DNA of 64,000 nucleotides from Cordilura impudica. Lineage: Eukaryota > Arthropoda > Insecta > Diptera > Scathophagidae. The position numbers and the translations under genes are program-made. A model generated the notes under the pieces. It did not search any database, was not told where the DNA came from, and saw only the letters and a program-made list of their open reading frames with translations. The DNA is taken from the NCBI GenBank assembly GCA_963682025.1, contig OY821517.1, positions 334,719,144 through 334,783,143 on the forward strand, given 5' to 3'. Shown here piece by piece: positions 1 to 12,548 of this stretch (position 1 is the stretch's first letter; each line of letters opens with the position of its first letter).

Positions 1-668
1 AGAGCGTAAGATTTTTAATTTTATAGTGTGCTGTCATCTTAGTAATATGCATTTTGAAACGTTGGCAAAGAGTTCAAGTTAAGTAATCATACTTTAAAAA
101 TGCTTTGACCGTGTCAATCTGAGCTTGAGTATTATATTGAAACGTTGGCAAAGTATTGGCAAAACAAAAATTAGAGAATGTGAAATACAAAAACTACAGA
201 AATTTCCCAGACTTTCTACATATATGAAGAATTTTCTTCTCTAATCCATTATGAATTAGGGAAAAGTAATAACACAGCCCGATAAAATGAGACCATTCGC
301 GATTTGTTTATAATTTCACGTTCTGAATGCGTTAACCAATTTTATTCATCGACAGCGATTTGAGAGCCTCAATTTTGAACACGTATTTAATTATATTAGC
401 TGGGAGTTGTCCAAAACTGTTATTCGTTTTTTTTCTGACAGCTTTAGTTTAACTAATAAATAATTTTTCTATCAATCTGAAATGTTATTTTCAGTTCAAT
501 TATTTAGTAATATCAAAAACAATTTTCACCTCAATAAATAATTCTCTTTCTACCTAAAATGGTGTTTTCAGCTCGAAAATTCCTTTCAATTTTGAATTTG
601 TTTTTTTTCATAAAACCAATTTTTCCACCTTACATATTTTAGTTACCTCATAAGCAATTTTAAAACAA
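1..668. other. AT-rich stretch with TTCACCTC-type motifs
   Basis: I see no gene here. Between about 500 and 660 the sequence has several short motifs of the form ttcacctca, followed by A/T runs. They resemble the diverged tandem repeat at 40.2-44.3 kb, so this may be a decayed outlier of that family. The rest is AT-rich sequence without recognisable structure. Confidence 0.5.
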
Positions 669-1466
669 AACAAGTAAGAAAATTATAGTCGGTCTAGACC
701 GACTATACGATACCCTATACCATGGTTTAGAGACCCTAACTCTTCGGTCCAACTAATTGGATATAGAAAATAAGCATAAACCAAATTTGAGTGCCGTTGT
801 TATTAATTTTTTTGGCTGCAGATATGAAAAAGTTCATATCGGGTGCTATATTTATGGAGAGTAGGTCGAAAAATGAACCGATCCTGACCATATTGGGTAA
901 AGTCAATTATATTTTGAAAAAATATACACAAACCAAATTTGAGAAAAATTTGTGCAATATTTTTGTTTTTTGATAGATTTAAGTGAAGATCGGGAAGCAG
1001 CTCTATATGGGGCCTATGACTAAGAATTGTCCTACAGGGATTTTTTTTTGACTACTGATTATTGAATACAATAAACACATACAAACCCAATTTGACTAAG
1101 ATCTATGTGATGGTTTGTTTCTTATGGCAATTTATGTCGATTTTATAGGGGTCATTTGTATGGGCACTAGGTCTCAACAAGGACCGAATTTCACCAATTT
1201 CAATAGCATTCATACTATGGCCGATAAAAGCTTACATACCAAATTTCATCAAAATATATTCATATTTGCGACCTGTAGTTTGATTACAAGGTTTACATGG
1301 ACAAACAGACGGACGGACGGACATCGCTAAAACGACTCAGAAAGTGATTCTGAACTGATCCGTATAATAAAAGATGGGTCTAGGTCAAATATTTTTGGTA
1401 GTTACAAACAGCAGCACAAAGACATTATACCCAAACCACATAGTGGTATAGGTTATAAAAAAAATT
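669..1466 (+). mobile_element. Dispersed fly repeat, copy 1 (about 0.8 kb)
   Basis: This is a near full-length copy of a non-coding element found throughout the window. It starts with aacaagtaagaaaattatag, then a perfect 20-bp palindrome at 686-705, then taccctatacca at 711-722. It ends near 1453 with the approximate inverse (tggtatagg), giving short imperfect terminal inverted repeats. Inside are diverged sub-repeats of the type atatggggnctaggtc...gaaccgatcctgacc and a GGACGGACGGACAT tract near 1310. It has no long open frame. Similar sequences with a run of ACGGACGGAC are, to my knowledge, common in fly genomes. Whether it moves as a DNA element or by another route is unknown. Confidence 0.75.
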
Positions 1467-2120
1467 TAAACTTTCAAAAAAAACAAACATTGAATAGGGT
1501 ATTTAAAGATTCGGCAAAGTCAACCACAACTCTCAGACTTGTGGTTATTATCTTATAAAGTTTAAATATTTTTTTCGTTGTGTCAAAATCGGAATTGTTT
1601 CCATGCTTTTATTGGATAACGTAAAAAATTGTTTGTATGATCACCCTGTATAACAAATTAAGTCGTTTTTTTTTTTCTTCATTTAAAAAATATATATATT
1701 TACTATTTTTTTTAGATTAGATTAATATTATTTTTGATACGTGCAACTAATGCAAAGTGTTGGGATTACTTTATGCCAACTCTTTATGTCCAGTCATTTT
1801 CCAATTACAGTTGTCGCAATCATAGATAAATTCTGGTTCAATGGAATTTTATTTGACAATAATCCTCAAAATGAGTAATTTACAAATGTTTATACTGCAA
1901 GTTTTAAACTTATTTTGATTCATATTCGTTTTATTTAAAATGTATTGTAAAACAAGATAAGATAATTAGGATTTGAGGTACACATACACCTAGTCACACA
2001 AACAGTTTTCAGTAGCATTTCAGTTCTTATATTACGTAAGCACCTCATAAGACTTAAGTCAAAAGGAAAATTGAACATCGAAATAAATGCCGACAAAATG
2101 TACTTTACTTAAAGTATCTG
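1467..2120. other. AT-rich, no recognised feature
   Basis: Homopolymer-rich AT sequence with no open frame, exon-like island or repeat that I can link to other parts of the window. Confidence 0.4.
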
Positions 2121-2124
2121 TTGT

Positions 2125-3640
2125 TAAAAAATAACTTTTTCTTTAAAAATGAAATTAATTTTCTTAAAAAAGTAACATATCTTAAAAATAGGTATATTTT
2201 CTTTAACAAATACATTTTCTTTCAAAAGCAATTTTTGCTCAAAAACTAGCTTTTATTAAAAAATTACTTTTCTTAAAAAATTACATTTTCTAAAAAAAGT
2301 ACCTTTTCTAAAAAAACTACATTTTCTAAAAAAGTACATTTTCTTTAAAAACACATTTTCGTGAAAAAGTATCTTTTCTGAAAAAGTAAAATTTCTAAAA
2401 AATTAGTTTTCTTAAAAAATTACATTTTCTAAAAAAAAGTACCTTTTCTAAAAAAAAAACTACATTTTCTAATAAAGTACATTTTCTTTAAAAACACATT
2501 TTCGTGAAAAAGTATCCTTTCTGAAAAAGTACATTTTCTAAAAAAGTACCTTTTCTTTAAAAACACATTTTCGTGAAAAAGTATCTTTTCTAAAAAAGTA
2601 CATTTTCTAAAAAAGTATATTTTCTTTAAAAACACATTTTCGTGAAAAAAGTATATTTTTTTATATTTTCTAAAAAGTACCTTTTCTTAAAAATGTACCT
2701 TTTCTTAGAAAAGTACTTTTTCTTAAAAAGTATATTTTTTCAATGAAGCACCATTTCCTAAAAAAGTACTTTTTCTTAAAAAGTATCTTTTCCAAATAAA
2801 GCAAAAATTACGTTTTCTGAAATATGTACCTTATCCTGAAAAAATTACATCTTTTCAAACCAGTACCATTTCTTAAAAATTGCCGTTTCTCAAAAAACTA
2901 CCTTTTATTTAAAAGTAGCTTTTCTTAACAAAGTACATTTTCTTATAAAAATGCATTTTCTTAAAACAGTATTTTTTCTTAAAAAAGTAAATTTTCTTAA
3001 AAAAGTACATTTTCTATTTTGTTAAAAAAAATGTACCTTTCGTTAAAAAATTACCTCTTGTTAGAAAATTAATTTTATTTTAAAAGTACAGTCTTTTAAA
3101 AGAGTCCCTTTTCTTAACAAAATAACACTTTCTTGAAAAAGTTCCTTTACTAAAAAGGTAACGTTTCATAAAATATACATTTTCTTCTAAAAGTACATTT
3201 TCTTCATAAAGTAGCTTGTCTTAAAAAAAGTGTCTTCTTAAATTTATAAATTATTTGAAAAAGCTATTTTCTTAAAAAAGTAAGCATTTTTAAAAAGTAA
3301 CTTTCAAAGAAAGGCACCTTATCTTAAAAAAATATCTTGCCTTGAAAAATTATTAAAAAAATACCTTCTCCAAGATAAGTTTTTCTTGAAAAAGTACATT
3401 TTCTTAAAAAAGTACATTTTCTATTTTGTTAAAAAAAATGTACCTTTCGTTAAAAAATTACCTCTTGTTAGAAAATTAATTTTATTTTAAAAGTACAGTC
3501 TTTTAAAAGAGTCCCTTTTCTTAACAAAATAACCCTTTCTTGAAAAAGTTCCTTTACTAAAAAGGTAACGTTTCATAAAATATACATATATACATTTTCT
3601 TCATAAAGTAGCTTGTCTTAAAAAAAGTGTCTTCTTAAAA
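2125..3640. repeat. Degenerate minisatellite, AAAAGTACATTTTCTTA type
   Basis: Dozens of diverged 15-19-bp units of the form aaaaagtacattttctta. Larger duplications are superimposed. A segment of about 180 bp at 2998-3178 recurs at about 3405-3590, offset by about 407 bp and nearly identical. A module containing acacattttcgtgaaaaag recurs several times between 2350 and 2650. This is the same family and orientation as the arrays at 31.9, 52.8 and 55.4 kb. Translations from it are repetitive artefacts. Confidence 0.9.
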
Positions 3641-4885
3641 ATAAAGTACCTTTTATGAAAATAGTGCCTTTTATTACAAGATTACCTTTTATTAAAAAAA
3701 AATACATATTATAAAAAAAGTACCTTTCATTAAAAAAGTTAATTTTCTAAAAAAGTACCTTTTATTAAAAAAGTACCTTTTATTTAAAAAGTACCTTTTA
3801 TTAAAAAAGTACTTTATTAAAAAAGTTCCTTTTATTAAAAAGTACCTTTTATTAAAAAAGTACCTTTTATTAAAAAAGTACCTTTTATTAAAAAGTACCT
3901 TTTATTAAAAAAGTACCTTTTATTAAAAAAAGTACCTTTTATTAAAAAAGTACCTTTTATTAAAAACGTACCTTTTATTAAAAAAGTACCTTTTATTAAA
4001 AAAGTACCTTTTATTACAAAAGTACCTTTTATTACAAAAGTACGTTTTTTGCAAAAGTACGTTTTTTGCAAAAGTACCTTTTATTAAAAAAGCACCTTTT
4101 ATTACATAAGTACCTCTTATTAAAAAAGTACTTTTTATTACAAAAGTACCTTTTATTACAAAAGTACCTTTTATTACAAAAGTACCTTTTATTACAAAAA
4201 TACCTTTTATTAAAAAAGTAACCTCTATTAAAAAGTACCTTTTATTAAAAAAGTACCTTTTATTAAAAAAGTACCTTTTATTAAAAAAGTACCTTTTATT
4301 AAAAAAGTACCTTTTATTAAAAAAGTACCTTTTATTAAAAAAGTACCTTTTATTAAAAAGTACCTTTCATTAAAAAAGTACCTTTTATTAAAAAAGTACC
4401 TTTTATAAAAAAAAGTACCTTTTATTAAAAAAGTACCTTTTATTAAAAACGTACCTTTTATTAAGAAAGTACCTTTTATTACAAAAGTACCTTTTATTAC
4501 AAAAGTACGTTTTTTGCAAAAGTACCTTTTATTAAAAAAGCACCTTTTATTACATAAGTACCTCTTATTAAAATAGTACTTTTTATTACAAAAGTATCTT
4601 TTATTACAAAAGTACCTTTTATTACAAAAGTACCTTTTATTACAAAAGTACCTTTTATTACAAAAATACCTTTTATTAAAAAAGTAACCTCTATTAAAAA
4701 GTACCTTTTATTAAAAAAGTACCTTTTATTAAAAATGTACCTTTTATTACAAAAGTACCTTTTATTACAAAAGTACCTTTTACTACAAGAGAACCTTTTA
4801 TTTAAAAAGTACCTTTTATTACAAAGGTACCTTTTATTAAAGAAATACCTTTTATTAAACAAGTTCCTTTTCTTAAAAAACTTCG
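3640..4885. repeat. Homogenised 18-bp minisatellite GTACCTTTTATTAAAAAA
   Basis: A tandem array of an almost perfect 18-bp unit, gtaccttttattaaaaaa, with variants (attacaaaa, attaaaaac, a gtacgttttttgcaaaa unit). A higher-order duplication is visible: the variant series at 4045-4210 recurs at about 4493-4690, offset by about 448 bp. Because 18 is a multiple of three, the minus strand stays open over long stretches and yields a repeating KGTFLI peptide. I do not regard this as protein coding. The array is much more uniform than its left neighbour, which suggests recent local expansion. Confidence 0.95.
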
Positions 4886-4889
4886 AATT

Positions 4890-5647
4890 ACCCTCTTATA
4901 GAATCATACTAAAATAAGGTACGGGCAACTTTAGAGGTCTCCTGATATGTACATACGTATATTCACTCATCAATTTTGAAAGTTTCAAATGATTTTGTTC
5001 AATTTTATTACCAAATTGTTTCAAACAACAATCCATCTTATGACCAAAAGGTTGTCTATTGTGGTCGTGATCATAATATCAAAAACAAACATTTATGCAA
5101 AGTTTGTGAATTAATCAAATTAACCAAATAAATACGAAAAACTAAAGTTTCCATAAAAAGTATTTTAATCAAAAATCTATTTTACTAAGAACCATATTTG
5201 CTTTATATGCTCATCTTAATTTTTATTCTTCTACAATTAAGTTGTATTGTATTCTCCCTCAATGATTACAAAAACCCAACGATTAATTTAAAAGTACAAC
5301 CTTCAAAATATATTGGCTTTTATATGTAAAAGATAAGTTTGGAAATCTTTACGATTTAAATCTTATCTGATTGGAAATAACGCTTGCTTGCCCATTCAAA
5401 CATTACAACTGATGAAAGTCTTTGTTTAAAAACAAAAGAACTTTATAATAAAAGCCAGTATTAAAGTGAAAAAATACAAAAAAAAAGTGAGCGCAATTAA
5501 CAGCTACACATGTGAAAAGAGCATTTAGTTATTTATCGCTTAGCCTAAAGATATGCTTTAAATTATAGATTTTGTGTAACCATAAAAAGAATTTCATTTT
5601 ATAATTACGTACATACATACGTCCATACTTATATTATTCATACTCAC
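4890..5647. other. Probable intron 3' of the 5.65-kb exon
   Basis: AT-rich sequence downstream (minus strand) of the exon at 5648-5751. It starts with a GT donor at the exon edge. I see no further exon, RNA gene or transposon in it. Confidence 0.4.
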
Positions 5648-5751
5648 TTGATAATCTGTCAACGCTCTCAAAGCGTCCTTCGACTTTTGAACGTAATGAA
5701 TCCAAATCGAATGGTGCCGCAAGGCCATGATCAACGCTGCGTGATTTACTC
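5648..5751 (-). CDS. Internal exon of an unidentified minus-strand gene
   Basis: On the minus strand a 104-nt open segment is preceded by gttttacag (acceptor) and followed by gtgagtatg (donor). It translates as one base, 34 codons, one base; the peptide begins SKSRSVDHGLAAPFDLDSLR and ends ESVDRLS. Composition is serine/arginine-rich with an acidic-basic mix, clearly unlike the AT-rich surroundings, and there is no stop in the frame. Its leading phase (one base) exactly completes the codon left open by the exon at 29552-29623 (AG + G = Arg). I therefore place them as consecutive exons of one transcript. The exon leaves one base for the next exon. I do not recognise the protein family. Phosphorylation-type RSxS motifs are visible, but a function cannot be assigned. 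Confidence 0.8.
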
Positions 5752-5759
5752 CTGTAAAA

Positions 5760-7105
5760 CATTAAAACAAATATGGATTATTGATCAGATTAGAATATAA
5801 TTATAGTTAGCAACATAATTGTTTCGTTTCAAGTGGAAATAACCAAATACAGCAGAACACGTCAAAATTAAATAAATACAAAATTTAGATATTTATCGAA
5901 CATGATTTTATGATGATTTTCCAGTTAATAAAAAAAAGTATTTAATTGAATTTTAATTCGTTTTATAATTTATTTAGTAAAAAAAAAAAAACTGACAGGT
6001 GTTAAAACAAATGTATGTATGTCTGTCTATGACTATAGAAAAAGTAGCAAAGTTTAGAAATTTGTGGCTGGAATTTAAAAATAACATCGAAATATTTTGC
6101 CAGGAATTTGCTCAATGTAAACCGCTTCAAGGAAGGATGTTACAATAATAATGTGTGGAATTAAATTAAATTTTTGATATATGTACATTTTTTTAATAAA
6201 AAAAACTTCTGAAGTTCAATAGCAGCTAGTCTGAGAATATTCCTGAAGGGTATATTTACAATGAAAAAAAATGAAAAAACATAAATTAAAAAAAGGAATT
6301 TTTTAAAGATTTTTAAGGTGTTTTTTTGTGTTTCTATTGAAAGTAGTTAATTAAAATATTTTATTTTTTTATTTTATTTTTAATGACAAAAAAATTTGAG
6401 CCGACACTTTTTAAGTCTTTAACAAAAAATAAAAAAATAATATTTCTAGCGGAAAAATAAATTTTCCAAAATATATGATTTATTTTTAAGAAGAAAAATT
6501 ATTCTACCGAGTTAAAAGCGATTTTCACAATATATAAGAATATTAAATTAAATTAATTTTTAAATCAAAAATGTTTTTTTTTTTTTTTTTTGACAAGAAC
6601 TTGATGAACAAATTGCCGACAAAAAATTGAAACATTATTCCCAGATATTAATGCTCCATGTAAGAGTTGATGGAACTTATATACATACATATTTTTAAAT
6701 AAAATAAATTAGTTTAGGTGGAAAAAAATTAAATTAAAAAAAAAAAATACGAAAAATTTGTAAAATTCAAATTCTTTGAAATAAATTGCTGAAAATTTTG
6801 TCCCAAAAAATTTAGTAATGATTCAAATATCAAGTAATGAAATTATTTTTATTTAAATATTGATGTTGAATTATATAAAATAAAATTTCGTTCACAAAAA
6901 CATACACTAAAGAAAATTCTTTACTAAAATTCTTCCCGTGCATGTTGAAAAATTTGGCTTAAGTTTCCTCTATTCCACCCCGATTTTGTCCAAATTCCCA
7001 CCATCGATAGAATTATCCAGATATCGATTTTGATAGATTTTCGCATCTTATGATCGGATCAAAATAAAATATATATCGTGGGAAAGCTAATAACCGAAGA
7101 ATCAA
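5760..7105. other. AT-rich intronic sequence
   Basis: Long A and T runs, no open frame and no repeat match I can recognise within the window. Confidence 0.4.
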
Positions 7106-7109
7106 CTAC

Positions 7110-7765
7110 GACTTAATTGAATAAATAAAGGTCAGCTAGTTCAATAAACTTTATGCCGAAATTATAAAATGCGAAGATAAAGCAAAATCAATATATCGCG
7201 TAATAAATTTGGCTTTATGTCCTAGACAAGCATTTGAAATCATCACTTAAGCTCTGGAGATCAGCTAATATCGCGTTATCTACCAAAATCAAAATTTTCA
7301 ACAGCAATGTAAAGTCAGTACTGCTTTATCGCTCGGAGACCTGAACCTCACTAACTTGTATGTCCAAAATACACAAACCTTTTTTAAACAAATACTTGCG
7401 CCGAAATATGAAAATATTCTGGCCACAAACAATAATAAATTCTGGGATATGGTTTAGAACGCAAGAGCACACAATTGAGCATGAAATTTAAATCCGCATA
7501 TATAAATGGTTGGGACATACACTACGTAAACCAGCCTATGAGATCAATAGGAAATCTCTTGACTTCAATCCACAGTGATCGAGAAGAATAGGCCAACCTA
7601 AAACACTTGGAGGAGCCAAGTACATACAAGCGGAATTATAAAAAGTTGGTATATGGAATGAAGTCAAAAGAGCAGCATTATATAGAAATCAATGGAAATC
7701 AATTTTTGAGGCCCTATGTTGCTTACAGGTATTTTTCAGGATCATATATATATATATATCTTTAA
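7110..7765 (+). pseudogene. Dead RTE-like LINE, 3' end of reverse transcriptase ORF
   Basis: With frameshifts and stops allowed, the plus strand reads as the C-terminal tail of a non-LTR retrotransposon polyprotein. Visible pieces are KIKIFNSNVKSVLLYRSET (about 7285-7345), LRRNMKIFWPQTIINS (about 7400-7445), YKWLGHTLRKPAYE (about 7500-7545), then QWKSIFEALC (about 7690-7720). This order (VLLYGSET, CLRRILKIRWPD, RRWRWIGHTLRK, WR.FVEALC) is the known C-terminal signature of RTE-type LINE proteins. Many in-frame stops are present, so it is inactive and 5' truncated. It ends in a (TA)n tail at 7743-7761. The end around gaggccctatg is shared with the short insertion at 18670-18934. Confidence 0.75.
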
Positions 7766-9065
7766 TAAGATTTAAATTAAATTTTCGGTGATTTTTATTT
7801 CTTTATTATTATTATTATTATTTCTTTAATATTATTACTATTTTTTCTATTTTATTATTTTAAATTTAAATTTTCGATCTTAATTTAAAATTTTTATGGA
7901 AAAATTTTTTTAAGAAGGGAATATTAAAAAAAATAAAAATAGTAGTTCGGCACAAAATTACGTTTTTAATTGAAAAAATTAATAAAAGAAAATTTAAAAT
8001 TTAAAAAAAAATTCCCCACAATTTTTTTAATGAATAATTATGTCATATATTCGTCAGACCCAAATTTTATGCTCCATGAATAAAAATTTAAAACAAAACA
8101 AAATTATCAAAAAAAAAAAAAAGAAACAACTATTTTGGAAAAAATTGGTTTTATATATTAAAAAAATGTTGCCGATATTTCTTTTTGAATTTTTTCGATA
8201 CATTTTTCCCCTAGAAGTTGAAAATTTTTAGGCAAAAAAAAAAAAAAAAATCTAGCAAAGAAAAGTAAAAAAAATTTCGAAAAATTTCTTTTAAGGTTGG
8301 AAAAATAAATTTAATAAAATAAATAAGAAATTTTACGAAAAAATGTTCGACAACGCTCCGTCATATTTTCGATAGACCATAGTTTAAAATTTTTATTTAC
8401 TTTTTTCTTCTTAATACCAACAAAAACAGTCGAATTTAAAATTCTATGGATAAGTTTAAAAAAATATTTTTTTTTCTAAAATTTGGGAACAATTTTCTTA
8501 TCATAAACATGAGAAAGCTGCCGGAAGTGTTTCCATTGATTGTTACGAACTTTTTAGCAAATAAGCAGAGTCCAGAAATCATTCGTGATATACCTATACT
8601 TAATTGATCAAAGCGATGTTAATGTAGAGAAAGCTATAAATTGGAAAAAACTCTGCTTGTTCGTTCTAACTCTCGTATGAAAAGAAAGAAAAAACATTTC
8701 TCATGTTCTTTTCTTTCTAATGTTGAGTTAAATAGTTGATTAAGCATGAGTTGAAGCAATAGGCAGAAGGATGCTGAAGATGAACAAGTCGCTTTGTTCG
8801 AAAGTAGCTACTCCTAAAAACTTTTAAAATATCGGAAAGGATATATAATTGTAATATTTTTTTTGTGTAGTCAAGCTAATCTGGCGTAAAAATTTATAAA
8901 TTTTAGGCGGAAATATGTCTACAAAAATAAATTTTTTACATTCGCATTTGGACTATTTTCCTGTCAAACCTCTGTTTAGTCAGCGCCCAGCATAGTGAAC
9001 GATTTCACCAATAACTTAAGCCCACGGACAAACGTTATGAGGGATTTATAAAAATACTTAAAAAT
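7766..9065. other. AT-rich intronic sequence
   Basis: AT-rich with several poly-A runs. The small frame at 8040-8231 is low-complexity Lys/Phe and is not credible as a gene. Nothing else recognised. Confidence 0.4.
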
Positions 9066-9383
9066 ACTTAAATTTTGCGCAAAAAATTTTTTTTTTCATA
9101 ATATCATTCCGAATAACTCCGAAACTGTTGAATATATAAGAAAATAAAATTAGCATAATTCAGAGATCATTTCAATTCAAATTGATATTTTTGATAAGAG
9201 ATTGGAGAAGTTGTTCTCAAATTATGATAAAATCGGTGGAGCATCCTTTAGATTTCAACTATTTTGTTTGTTGTTAGAAAAAAAAATAATAAAAAATAGT
9301 GGTCATAAAAAAATTTTCATTTTGTTACATACTGTTATTTTTGAGGTTATGTTAAAAAAACAAATATTTCCAACTAATCCAAA
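9066..9383 (+). repeat. Dispersed repeat, copy paired with 22.76 kb
   Basis: The segment from gcgcaaaaaa through aactccgaaactgttgaata to atcggtggagcatcct (9240s) matches 22761-22940 in the same orientation, with many substitutions and small indels. Non-coding; identity unknown. It is interrupted downstream by dispersed-element copy 2 at 9384. Confidence 0.65.
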
Positions 9384-10010
9384 CAAGTATGAAAATTATA
9401 GTTGGTCTAAAGCAAACTATACGATATCCTATACCATGCATTTCGAGAGATGATCTTGGATCAATGTTGCTGAAGCAATAACTGGATATAGAAAATAAGA
9501 ATAAACCAAATTTTTGGCACTACTGTTATTAATTTGAGGCGTGCGGATATGAACAAGTTTATATCTGATGTTATTTTTATATGGGGACTAGGTCAGTCTA
9601 GCTTTAGTAAAGTATTTGTGTTTTTTTTTTATAGATTTCTGGACTACTGATAAGTGGGTACAACAGACACACATACACCAAATTTACCGATATATATAGG
9701 ATAATCTGTATATTACCGGAATTTTAGTCGGTCTGATAGGGGTTACTTATATGGGGGCTAGGTCTGAACATGTACCGATTTTCATCAATTTCAAAAGCGT
9801 TCATTTTCTTGTCGATTTAAACTTATATAATAAATTTCATCAAAATAAATTCATATTTGGGACCTGTAGTTTGAGAACAAGGTTTACATGGACAGACAGA
9901 CAGATGTACGGATGGACAGATATCGCTATATTGATTCAGAAAGTGATTCTGAATCGTTCGGATCTATGTTAAATATTGTTGGTAGTTATAATAGTGGTAT
10001 AGGGTATAAA
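9384..10010 (+). mobile_element. Dispersed fly repeat, copy 2
   Basis: Starts caagtatgaaaattatag and ends gtggtatagggtataaa. The head palindrome is decayed (tagttggtctaaagcaaacta). The sub-repeats, the cagacagacagatgtacgg tract near 9895 and the aaagtgattctga box near 9940 are recognisable. It is shorter than copy 1 through internal deletion. Confidence 0.75.
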
Positions 10011-10189
10011 TAATTATCATTAAAAATATATTTCCGAAAATTTCTCAGTGAATTAAGTCATATTTTCGACCATAATTTAAAATTCGTATACAAATATTTT
10101 TCTCAATATAATATGAATATATTAGAAGCCAAAAAATTTTTTCAAAATTTTATTTCCACAAAATAAGGTTTAAAATTAAAAAAGATCAT

Positions 10190-10525
10190 AATAATTGAGT
10201 TGAAACTTAATCAGACTCAAGATCAAATGTTTTTACTTAAAAAAAGCAAAAAAAAACATTGGCGCATTTGTTTCAAAAAATTGATCCATATTCTACATGA
10301 CAGGTTATACAGGTGTTTCGGGTCCAGTCACCAACTCTCATCAGTGACCAAAAGCAGTAGATAGTTTAATTCAAATAGCTTTGCTATGAAACCAATGCGA
10401 TGAGAATCCAAGCAAAGAGTTGTACAATTTAACCTTTCCCAATATAACAAACTAAAATATAAAAACTTTGAAACAAATATGTTTGTATATGAGTACACAT
10501 TGCATACAATATATATATTAGGGTG
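10190..10525 (-). repeat. 335-bp repeat with hammerhead-like core, copy D
   Basis: Read on the minus strand it aligns over its whole length with 12835-13180 on the plus strand. Shared boxes include tgtactc.tatacaaacatat, tattttagtttgttatattgg, actgcttttgg, the ribozyme-like core, and aaaaacatttgatcttgag near the end. The two copies form an inverted pair about 2.3 kb apart. No open frame. Family name unknown; terminal inverted repeats are not obvious. Confidence 0.75.
10303..10349 (-). ncRNA. Hammerhead-ribozyme-like motif, copy D
   Basis: Minus-strand order: stem I strand ggtca (10345-10349), core CTGATGA (10338-10344), an 18-nt stem-loop II beginning GAGT and ending ACCC (10320-10337), GAAA (10316-10319), a 6-nt near-palindrome CACCTG (10310-10315), the dinucleotide UA (10308-10309), then the second stem I strand taacc (10303-10307). 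The invariant hammerhead nucleotides are all present: C3-A9, G12-A14, the A15.1-U16.1 pair, and H17=A. Stem I pairs 4 of 5 positions; the mismatch is C·A. Stem II has one mismatch (A·C). Activity is an inference; the mismatches suggest a decayed copy. Confidence 0.5.
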
Positions 10526-10529
10526 ACAG

Positions 10530-12540
10530 TCATTTTTTTTAACATTTCAAGACGTGCGGGTTGGATTATTGCGACACTGGATCTAAAACTTTAGTGCAAA
10601 AAATTTGAGCCAAATCGGACAATGCTTTCTGGACGCGCATTGAGTTCAAAGTTCAAGTATGCATTTATATGTAAAATTATCAAAAAAAAATCGTTTTTCA
10701 CAAAAATTTGATATTAGTAATTGCGTTTTAATTAAATTAATTAATAAACCATAATCAAGAGTAAACGATCTTTCTAATAAAAGAACAAAATCTATTATCG
10801 GTTGAAAAACAAGTTATATCAAGTTCCACAGGCAATAAATGCGCCGCAGACCACTTGATTAAGAAAATCGAGCTCACATTTTAAAAGACATTGAAATAAT
10901 TTACAACAAAAACATTTTTGCTTTCTCCTGATCCCAAAATGATGTTATGTAAAGTATTTTGCATCTCGTCTATTGTTGTGCCGTTCTAAATTAATGTCAA
11001 AACGGTACGTATTTTTTAGTACTATTTCAAAATCTCCAATTTTACTCTTTAAAAAATTTTGTTCAAGAAATTTACCGAAATCAACGATTGGACTTTAAGG
11101 TCATATTAACAAAATAAATGTGATTAAAAATTCCAAATATTGTAGGTATCCTGTTCTTAATTTGGCGAGGGCAGGGTTTTTATTTTTTCATACTTTTTCA
11201 ACTTTTAGGCTACATCTTTTTGTTGATTTCATATTTCAAATATATTTTGTCAAAATATACTACTTGATATAAGTTCTCAATCTTGTAAATTAAGATTAAA
11301 TTGAAACTCTACAAATTGTCCCTCTTTAAAGTCAAAGATCAAATTTAAACAAAATATCAAAATAATATATATTTGTGCAAGGACTTCGATAAAATTTGTT
11401 GATAATATTTTAATAATTCTAAAAAATAATATTGTGGATATATTTTCTGAAATTAACCCATGGGGTTCTCCTGATGTCAAATTGACTTCTTATGAAAATC
11501 TATAAATATTTTCTTCATCAGGATTTCTTTTTAAATAAACCCCCGGTATACAATAAAATTTTCAAGCAAACAAAATAAATATTCCGAAAAATTTATTCTA
11601 AGGTTGAAGAAATAAATTAAAAAATAAAATTAATATCGCAAACACTCCCGACATTATTTTGGTTTTTAGAAAATACATCATATTTTTGATAGATGCTAAT
11701 ATAAAATTTGCAGAGATCTATTTTCTTATTATTATTTTTTTTTTTTTTTTTTGGTTATTTCGAAATATAGAAAATTTTTTCAAAAACTCATAGAAAAGAA
11801 CAGAACAAGTTCGTTTACGATAAATAAATAATTTTGTTGCTGTAACTGAATAATACAGTATGCAGCAAATTCCGTTCGAATAACAAAAATTTTGTAAACA
11901 TTTTTCTTTTTTTTCTCTCTCAAAATACTCTGCTCAAAATCTATTTTAGCTACATTGTGTTCATGATTTTAACAAACATTTCGATAGACAATAAGTCGCT
12001 AGATCAACTCCCATACGATACTTAAGTGGCCATAATATAAATGTCTGCGTTATGTGTGATCTAAAATCCTTATCTCGATAACTTTACAAATGATAAACTT
12101 GTAGATACTCCAGCTAAACTAACATTGCCAATTTAAATTATCAAACAGCACTTGAGGGAATTTTTAAAAGTCATATAAATAAAATAAATAAATTTCAATA
12201 ACATGAACCGCATTGCTGTTAACTTCTTTAATATTGAGTATGGCCGGCACCACTTTAATCACACTTGCGTAATGAGTTTGTAGCTAATTAAAAGATTGCG
12301 CCCGAGAATTTTGTTTATACGTTGATAAGCAGCAGAAATTTTTATGATATTATTTGAATTATAACAAAATCAAATTTAAGTAATTAAAATTTTAGATTTT
12401 TTTCTAATACCAAAAAGTTGATTTAAGTTGTTGATAAATTCGGCAGGCCTGACCTTGATGTAACTTTCTGAGAATTTTGTCTTAGAACAGTACATACATA
12501 CATAAATATATCAAAGTCTATAAATATTTCTCTGGAAAAA
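10530..12540. other. Intronic AT-rich sequence, unidentified
   Basis: Near 10520-10680 a less AT-rich segment (gacgtgcgggttggattattgc, ggacgcgcattgagttc) looks like part of an unknown dispersed repeat. The rest is AT-rich with no gene. The frame at 11277-11480 has no supporting features. Confidence 0.4.
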
Positions 12541-12548
12541 ACTCAATT

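Noticed and set aside
3835..4862. Long minus-strand open frames with repeated KGTFLI / NKRYFF peptide
   Set aside because: The 18-bp minisatellite unit is a multiple of three and lacks stops in that frame; the peptide is a by-product of the array, with no start context or conservation evidence.
2125..4885. CRISPR-like array
   Set aside because: Units are contiguous tandem repeats without unique spacers, and the genome is eukaryotic.
5408..5440. CTGATGA followed by aaac near 5410 as a hammerhead
   Set aside because: No GAAA at suitable spacing and no pairing of flanking strands.
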